A stretch of DNA of 64,000 nt from NCBI GenBank assembly GCA_002490705.1, contig DKUO01000038.1:1-64000 (forward strand), read 5' to 3'. Position 1 is the stretch's first letter, and each line of letters begins with the position of its first letter. Positions 59,265 through 64,000 of this stretch are shown here, one piece after another. The notes beneath the pieces are model-generated. The model saw only the letters and a program-made list of their open reading frames with translations. It was not told where the DNA came from and did not search any database. The position numbers and the translations under genes were made by a program. The DNA comes from Lachnospiraceae bacterium UBA7202. GTDB lineage: Bacteria > Bacillota > Clostridia > Lachnospirales > Lachnospiraceae.

Positions 59265-61238
59265 ATGTGGAAGGATTATTCTAAAAGCTATCTGAAAAAC
59301 AATCGGGCCGCAGGAAGGCCCATTATGGCGGCGGCTCTGGCAGCTACGATGTTTTTATCTCTATTGTGCAGCGAAGCCTATAATCTATGGGTCTATGAAC
59401 GGGAGAAAATCGCGCTGAAGGAGGGAGAGTGGCAGAGCAGTCCAGCCTACGATTTGCAGGGTGGCAGGATGCCGATGCTTTTGACCGTGTATCTGGCAAT
59501 CCTTTTGCTTGTCGTGCTGTCATTGATTTTAATTATCCGCAATTCCTTTGAAGTATCCATGAATGCCAGAATCCATCAATTCGGCATCCTTTCCAGTATC
59601 GGGGCAACGCCGCGGCAGATCAGAATCTGTCTGCTCCAGGAGGCAGCGGTTTTGAGTCTGCTGCCCATGCTATTCGGCGCTCTCACAGGTATCGTGATCA
59701 GCTATGGACTCATCGGTGCAGTCAATCTTTTTTCCGCTGATGCGGCGGACCGGCATAAGGCAGTCTTTTGCTACCGGCCATCCCTGTTCGCCGCCACGAT
59801 TTTGATTTCTGCGTTTACCGTGCTTGTGTCCGCATGGATACCGGCAAGGAGGCTGAGCAGAATGACGCCGCTGGAAGCGATCCGGGATGCAGGCGGTTTT
59901 CAGATGAACAGGAGAAAACATTCCCGGATACTGGCCGGGCTGTTCGGTGTGGAGGGAGAGCTTGCCGGGAACGCGCTGAAAGCCCAGAGAAAGGCTCTGC
60001 GGATATCCACGCTGTCCTTATTGCTGTCTTTTCTTGGTTTTTCCTTTATGCTCGTGTTTACCACCCTTTCTGCTATCAGCACGGAATATACGTATTTTGA
60101 ACGGTATCAGGATGTTTGGGATATCATGGTGACATTAAAGAATACGGAAATAGCGGAGTTTGATCTGACGGAGAAAGTGCAGGGGATTGCCGGTGTGGCT
60201 GATGCGGCGGTTTATCAAAAGGCGGAGGCGGTGACCTATCTGTCAGAGGAAGCACAGAGCAGTGAGCTGGCGGCGCTTGGCGGGTTTGACACGGTTTCGG
60301 GAAGAGCGGAAAGAGAAGGACGGTTTCAGGTTGCTGCGCCCATTGTCATTTTGGACGATGCCAGCTTTTTCAAATTCTGTTCCCAGATCGGCGTCATCCC
60401 CAGTCTGGACGGGGCGGTGGTGTTAAACCGGATTTGGGACAGTACGAACAGTAATTTCCGCTATCCGGCGTATATTCCTTTTGTGAGGGAGGACAAACAG
60501 AACACTGTGCTTTGTCACAGCGGCAAGGGCGGCCAAAGTGTTGAAATCCCGGTTTTGGCATATACCCAGACCGTCCCCGTATTGCGGGAGGAATATCAGG
60601 ACTACGCCCTCGTCCATTTTATTCCGCTCACGCTGTGGAAAGAAAAAGCGGGACAGATCGGGGAGGCGGAAGCCGACAGCTATATCCGTGTTTTGGCGGC
60701 GGAGAGGGCAGAACTTGCGGAGTTGAATGACTTGGAGACAGAGATTGACCGGATTGTGTATCCGGCTTATGAGGCTGTCAGTGAAAACCGGATACAGGAA
60801 AGGATGTCAAACGACAAGCTGATTCTGGGAATGCAGGTGATTTTGGGCGCTTTCTGTGTCCTGCTTGCCATCATCGGAATCGCAAACGTCTTTTCCAATA
60901 CCCTGGGGTTTCTCCGCCAGAGAAAACGGGAATTTGCCAGATACATGTCTATCGGAATGACGCCGCGGGAAATGAAAAAACTGTTCTGTATCGAAGCCCT
61001 TGTGATCGCAGGACGCCCCTTTTTGATCACGCTGCCGCTTACAGTATTGTTTGCGCAGTATTGCGTGAGGGCGAGCTATTTAGATCCGATGGTGTTTTGG
61101 AGAAGAGCCCCAATTTTTCCCATTCTGTTATTTGCCGCCGCTGTTGCCGGCTTTGTGGCGCTGGCCTATTATATTGGCGGGAAACGGCTGTTACAGTGCG
61201 ATCTCAATGAGATCCTGCGAAACGATACGCTGGTGTAA
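59265..61238 (+). CDS. FtsX-like ABC permease (BceB type)
   Basis: 657 residues from ATG 59265; a GTG at 59256, in the GTGA overlap with the ATPase stop, is the alternative. One N-terminal helix, then the FtsX four-helix core (IHQFGILSSIGATPRQIRIC is the coupling helix), further helices, a large external domain (about 270-500) and a final FtsX core (FARYMSIGMTPREMKKLFC). Ten helices and a big external domain between the seventh and eighth fit BceB. The external domain decides which peptide is recognised. Confidence 0.92.
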   Translation: MWKDYSKSYLKNNRAAGRPIMAAALAATMFLSLLCSEAYNLWVYEREKIALKEGEWQSSPAYDLQGGRMPMLLTVYLAILLLVVLSLILIIRNSFEVSMNARIHQFGILSSIGATPRQIRICLLQEAAVLSLLPMLFGALTGIVISYGLIGAVNLFSADAADRHKAVFCYRPSLFAATILISAFTVLVSAWIPARRLSRMTPLEAIRDAGGFQMNRRKHSRILAGLFGVEGELAGNALKAQRKALRISTLSLLLSFLGFSFMLVFTTLSAISTEYTYFERYQDVWDIMVTLKNTEIAEFDLTEKVQGIAGVADAAVYQKAEAVTYLSEEAQSSELAALGGFDTVSGRAEREGRFQVAAPIVILDDASFFKFCSQIGVIPSLDGAVVLNRIWDSTNSNFRYPAYIPFVREDKQNTVLCHSGKGGQSVEIPVLAYTQTVPVLREEYQDYALVHFIPLTLWKEKAGQIGEAEADSYIRVLAAERAELAELNDLETEIDRIVYPAYEAVSENRIQERMSNDKLILGMQVILGAFCVLLAIIGIANVFSNTLGFLRQRKREFARYMSIGMTPREMKKLFCIEALVIAGRPFLITLPLTVLFAQYCVRASYLDPMVFWRRAPIFPILLFAAAVAGFVALAYYIGGKRLLQCDLNEILRNDTLV

Positions 61239-61286
61239 CAGTGCGGCCATGTCATTCATAAGTTGGCAGGATATGCCGCCGGAAAG

Positions 61287-61315
61287 TTGCGAATTTCGAC
61301 ATAACATGGTATGAT
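61287..61315 (+). promoter_or_regulatory. Predicted promoter of the GH25-fold gene
   Basis: TTGCGA (61287-61292), 17-base spacer, TATGAT (61310-61315), 50 bases before the ATG. Confidence 0.6.
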
Positions 61316-61364
61316 CTCCAAAGAAGAAAAACTTTGATTTGCAGGAAAGAGGGAAGTATCAGTC

Positions 61365-62564
61365 ATGAAATTACCCGGCGAAGAGGAAATGGGAGGAGGG
61401 GGCGTAGGCCCCTCCGTGATCTATATGGTAATCGGCGTGTCCGCTTTCGTTCTGATCGTTTTGTTTGCCGTGTTTCGGGGAAACGATCAGAAGCATGGGG
61501 GCAGCGGGCATTTGCAGCAAGTGCAGGAACAGAATGAGGAGGAAGCGCAGACGCAGGAGCTGGCGGCAGGGGAGGAAACGGACGCGGAAGGAGCGGAAGC
61601 AGGCGAGAGGCCGAAGCTTCGGGCGGAGGATCTTGATTTCTGGGATATGTATCCGGAGGAGGAAGAGACGGCCCCGGAGGAGAGTGCTGCGGATACAACA
61701 GGGACGGAAACGGATAAGAATCCTTACACCGAGAAGCTGGAGCGGGAGAAGGAGGAAGAGCGGCAGAGGGAAGAGGCAGAGCAAAACGATCCTGCCACAG
61801 ACGGCAAGCACACCCTGATTACGAACCGTGACGGCACGGAGGAGTGGGTGCTGATCAGTCCCTACCTCACAAAGAACACCCTTGATTTCACAAAGATGGA
61901 AGATAAGGCCGGTCTGAAACGGTATATGGAGAACGGCAGAAAGACTTCCTATGTGGGGGTGGATATCTCCAAGCACACGGGAAGCGTTTCTTTTCCGAGG
62001 ATTAAGGCGGCGGGGATCGATTATGTGATGATCCGTCTGGGAAGCCGCGGTTACAGCACGGGGCAGATCACGCTGGATGAGAATTTCAAGGAGAATATCG
62101 AGGGGGCCATCGAGGCCCAGCTTGATATTGGGGTTTACTTCTATTCTCAGGCCATTACACAGGATGAGGCCATTCAGGAGGCCAATTTTGTGGTGCAGAA
62201 TCTGGAGCCCTACAGGGCGCATATCAAGTATCCCATTGCCTTTAACATGGGTTTTGTGTCAAACGACAAGTCCCGGATTGAGGGACTCAGCCGTGAGGAC
62301 AAAACCGCAGTGACATCGTCCTTTATGGAAGGCATCAGGGCAGCCGGTTATGTGCCTATGATTTACGGGGATAAGGAGTGGCTGATTAAAGAGATTGATA
62401 TGACGAAGCTACAGGATTTCGACGTGTGGCTTTCTCAGGAGGAGGAAATCCCGGACTATCCCTACCGGTATTCCATGTGGCAGTACAACACGGACGGCGT
62501 GGTGAACGGGATAGACGGGGGAGCGGATTTGAATATCTGCTTTATCAATTATTCGGAACGGTAA
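61365..62564 (+). CDS. GH25 (lysozyme) fold membrane protein with altered active site
   Basis: 399 residues. One N-terminal membrane helix (16-37), a long acidic Glu-rich spacer (to about 190), then a GH25 domain: YVGVDISKHTGSVSF (Asp 200 kept), VMIRLGSRGYSTGQITLDE, GVYFYSQAITQDEA, SMWQYNTDGVVNGIDG and DLNICF. GH25 muramidases cut the MurNAc-GlcNAc bond. The catalytic strand normally reads FDxE; here it is YPIAFNMGF with Asn 294 and Gly 296 in place of Asp and Glu. The fold looks intact but hydrolysis is probably lost, so it may bind peptidoglycan instead. GH25 family call secure; inactivity inferred. Confidence 0.9.
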   Translation: MKLPGEEEMGGGGVGPSVIYMVIGVSAFVLIVLFAVFRGNDQKHGGSGHLQQVQEQNEEEAQTQELAAGEETDAEGAEAGERPKLRAEDLDFWDMYPEEEETAPEESAADTTGTETDKNPYTEKLEREKEEERQREEAEQNDPATDGKHTLITNRDGTEEWVLISPYLTKNTLDFTKMEDKAGLKRYMENGRKTSYVGVDISKHTGSVSFPRIKAAGIDYVMIRLGSRGYSTGQITLDENFKENIEGAIEAQLDIGVYFYSQAITQDEAIQEANFVVQNLEPYRAHIKYPIAFNMGFVSNDKSRIEGLSREDKTAVTSSFMEGIRAAGYVPMIYGDKEWLIKEIDMTKLQDFDVWLSQEEEIPDYPYRYSMWQYNTDGVVNGIDGGADLNICFINYSER

Positions 62565-63343
62565 CGCAGGAGGCTTGGAGCCACCTGAATAGAATGATAC
62601 AGGTCGGCGTAGACGTCGGGGGATATCCCTTCCATGTAATTGGGGGTATAGGCCTTGTCTACGCCGGCTTTTTTTAACAGGTCGATGGCCTTGTTGTAGG
62701 CGATGGCAGCTTCCGTTTCGGAAGCATAGGTGCCCACATTGACATAGCCCTTTACGTGGATTTTTACCTGATAGAGGGTGCGGCCCTTTTCCTGTATGGC
62801 TGTTACACCGTGAAAACGGTTAATGATTTCTATGTTTTCATAGCGCAGATCGTTGCGGCTGCCGTTGATGAATCGGTAGTCCCTTCCCTCCACGGCATAG
62901 TTCTTGATGCCGTAGCGGCTCATGATGTTGACCTGCATACCGTAATCGGCGACGAAATAGTGCCCGCCCCGTCTGGATATTTTACGGGTGGAATAGTAGA
63001 ACAGGTCGTCCTTGTCAAAGATAAAATATTCATTCGGCGAAAAGTAATAATAGAAAAACCGGGGGCGGATATAAATGGGTGAGGAGAGGTAGATGCCGTT
63101 GTCCCGGAAATTGATCAGGCTGACCCATTTGGGAAAAGGGAGGGGGGAGTCTGCGGTGTAATCTTCCAGCCGAATGGGGTTTTTTAAGAGTGCGGAGGCG
63201 GCGCAGTAGATCTCGTGCGCTTTTTCTTTTTCGTCATGACTGCCCAGACTGATGTGTTTATTGCGATAAGTTAATGAGGCGCGAAAGTATGTGGACCCGT
63301 CTTTGCGTTTTGCCGCGGAAACGCCCGCTAATGGCTGGTTCAT
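62549..63343 (-). CDS. AP2-like DNA-binding domain protein
   Basis: 264 residues from ATG 63343 behind AGAAGGAGCATTCTCC; longer upstream frames have no support. Two AP2-like beta-sheet/helix units are visible: residues about 12-50 (TYFRASLTYRNKHISLGSHD) and about 205-245 (YQVKIHVKGYVNVGTYASETEAAIAYNKA). Between them, GSRNDLRYENIEIINRF resembles the end of HNH/AP2 homing endonucleases (NRKSNLRxxNxxN type), but no full HNH active site is evident. Likely a DNA-binding protein derived from such an element. It overlaps the end of the GH25-fold gene by 16 bases. Confidence 0.65.
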   Translation of the reverse strand: MNQPLAGVSAAKRKDGSTYFRASLTYRNKHISLGSHDEKEKAHEIYCAASALLKNPIRLEDYTADSPLPFPKWVSLINFRDNGIYLSSPIYIRPRFFYYYFSPNEYFIFDKDDLFYYSTRKISRRGGHYFVADYGMQVNIMSRYGIKNYAVEGRDYRFINGSRNDLRYENIEIINRFHGVTAIQEKGRTLYQVKIHVKGYVNVGTYASETEAAIAYNKAIDLLKKAGVDKAYTPNYMEGISPDVYADLYHSIQVAPSLLRYRSE

Positions 63344-63494
63344 GGAGAATGCTCCTTCTGTTTTTCTTTTTAATAATTGTACCATTTTTGAGAAAAAAAA
63401 CAATTTCTGAAATATTTTTCCTTCTTTCTGCATAGAATATGATAGCAAACAACATGTTCTGACCGCAGTAAACTGCTTTGACATGGAGGAAAAG

Positions 63495-64000
63495 ATGTAT
63501 AGGAAATATATAGCAGGTTTCCTGCTCACGGGGATGACGGTCATTTCGTCGTGGCTCTGTGTCAGGGAACTGAAGATTGATCGAATATCGGCCAAGCCTG
63601 CTTTTCGCATCGAATATCTGGACGCGTCAATGGAGGAGGATAAAGAGAGCTTTGTAGAAATGCTGGGAAGCGTATCCTCCGGCCAGAGAGTGGTGGACTA
63701 TGAGATATTGGAACAGACGAAGAAGTATCAATTGTCGGACAAGGACTATGATGCGCTTCTTCGAATCGTGGAAGCGGAAGCAGGCGGCGAGGATCAGGAC
63801 GGAAAGCTTTTGGTGGCCAATGTGGTCTTAAACAGAGTGAACAATGAGCTGTTTCCGGATACGGTGTGTGAGGTGGTCATGCAGAAAGAGCAGGGGATCG
63901 CTCAGTTTTCACCGACCGTGGACGGCAGATTTCAGAATGTCCGTGTCAGTGAGGACACGAAGGCGGCGGTGGAACGCGCCCTGTATGGAGAAGACATTTC
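63495..64000 (+). CDS. SleB-type cell wall hydrolase, 3'-truncated by window edge
   Basis: 168 codons are visible from ATG 63495 behind GGAGGAAAAG; the frame is open at the window end. N-terminal signal/anchor helix (MYRKYIAGFLLTGMTVISSW), a spacer, then the Hydrolase_2/SleB domain: ALLRIVEAEAGGEDQDGKLL with the catalytic Glu, VANVVLNRVNNELFPDTVCE, and GIAQFSPTVDGR. SleB-family enzymes are lytic transglycosylase-like hydrolases of spore cortex or vegetative wall. The pairing with the inactive GH25-fold protein upstream is notable. Confidence 0.88.
   Translation, partial: MYRKYIAGFLLTGMTVISSWLCVRELKIDRISAKPAFRIEYLDASMEEDKESFVEMLGSVSSGQRVVDYEILEQTKKYQLSDKDYDALLRIVEAEAGGEDQDGKLLVANVVLNRVNNELFPDTVCEVVMQKEQGIAQFSPTVDGRFQNVRVSEDTKAAVERALYGEDI

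Noticed and set aside
1..64000. CRISPR arrays, tRNA or rRNA genes, insertion sequences or prophage
   Set aside because: No regularly spaced repeats, no cloverleaf with a TTCGAATC-type arm, no transposase and no phage structural genes were seen. The Rpn protein was once called a transposase but is a nuclease.

Overview
The window looks like chromosome from a Gram-positive anaerobe of the Clostridia, most likely family Lachnospiraceae; the genus cannot be fixed by reading alone. Reasons: era-(yqzL)-recO and cmk-ispH-rpsA gene orders, an Rnf complex, a Na+-pumping decarboxylase cluster, lipoproteins with Gram-positive lipoboxes, strong AGGAGG ribosome sites, a CD3324-family gene and many acidic, GC-moderate reading frames. 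No tRNA, rRNA, CRISPR array, insertion sequence or prophage was seen.

Layout. 1-1.45 kb: two ABC2_membrane_6-type permeases (first one cut by the window edge). 1.5-2.3 kb: UPF0175/DUF3368 toxin-antitoxin pair whose toxin is frameshifted. 2.4-16.6 kb: housekeeping block (ylmH, PreP-like M16 protease, DUF4349 lipoprotein, era, yqzL-like, recO, lipoprotein, glyS, alaS, large membrane protein, rpsU). 16.7-24.1 kb: D-Ala-D-Ala carboxypeptidase, metallophosphoesterase, scpA-scpB, then an orphan flagellin carrying an HExxH metalloprotease domain (flagellinolysin type) behind a sigma-28-like promoter and a G10 tract, a zinc-ribbon protein and a second D-Ala-D-Ala carboxypeptidase. 24.2-29.6 kb: five-gene cluster with 12S-like carboxyltransferase, OadG-like gamma subunit, biotin carrier, OadB Na+ pump and 5S-like carboxyltransferase. 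29.7-36 kb: TetR and RpiR regulators, HI0933-type flavoprotein, cmk-ispH-rpsA, cheR. 36-37.1 kb (minus): YprB-type nuclease. 37.2-43.3 kb: complete rnfCDGEAB operon followed by an Fe-S aldo/keto reductase.

43.4-64 kb is more accessory: RelB/YoeB pair, small membrane protein, methyltransferase, PadR regulator with a NapH-like polyferredoxin (minus), Rpn-family nuclease, CD3324 and RNHCP proteins, a lipoprotein, an ECF sigma factor with a membrane partner and an ABC exporter, ApbE with a small unknown protein and an esterase (minus), a RelB/DinJ-YafQ pair, a BceRSAB-like antimicrobial-peptide module, a GH25-fold protein whose catalytic DxE is changed to NxG, an AP2-like DNA-binding protein (minus), and the start of a SleB-type cell-wall hydrolase.

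How the parts fit. Rnf (ferredoxin:NAD+ oxidoreductase), ApbE (which flavinylates Rnf D and G subunits) and the OadB/OadG pump together imply cation-coupled energy conservation. The carboxyltransferase cluster contains the parts of a transcarboxylase plus a Na+ pump. The most striking single item is the proteolytic flagellin with its possible length-variable ribosome-site tract.
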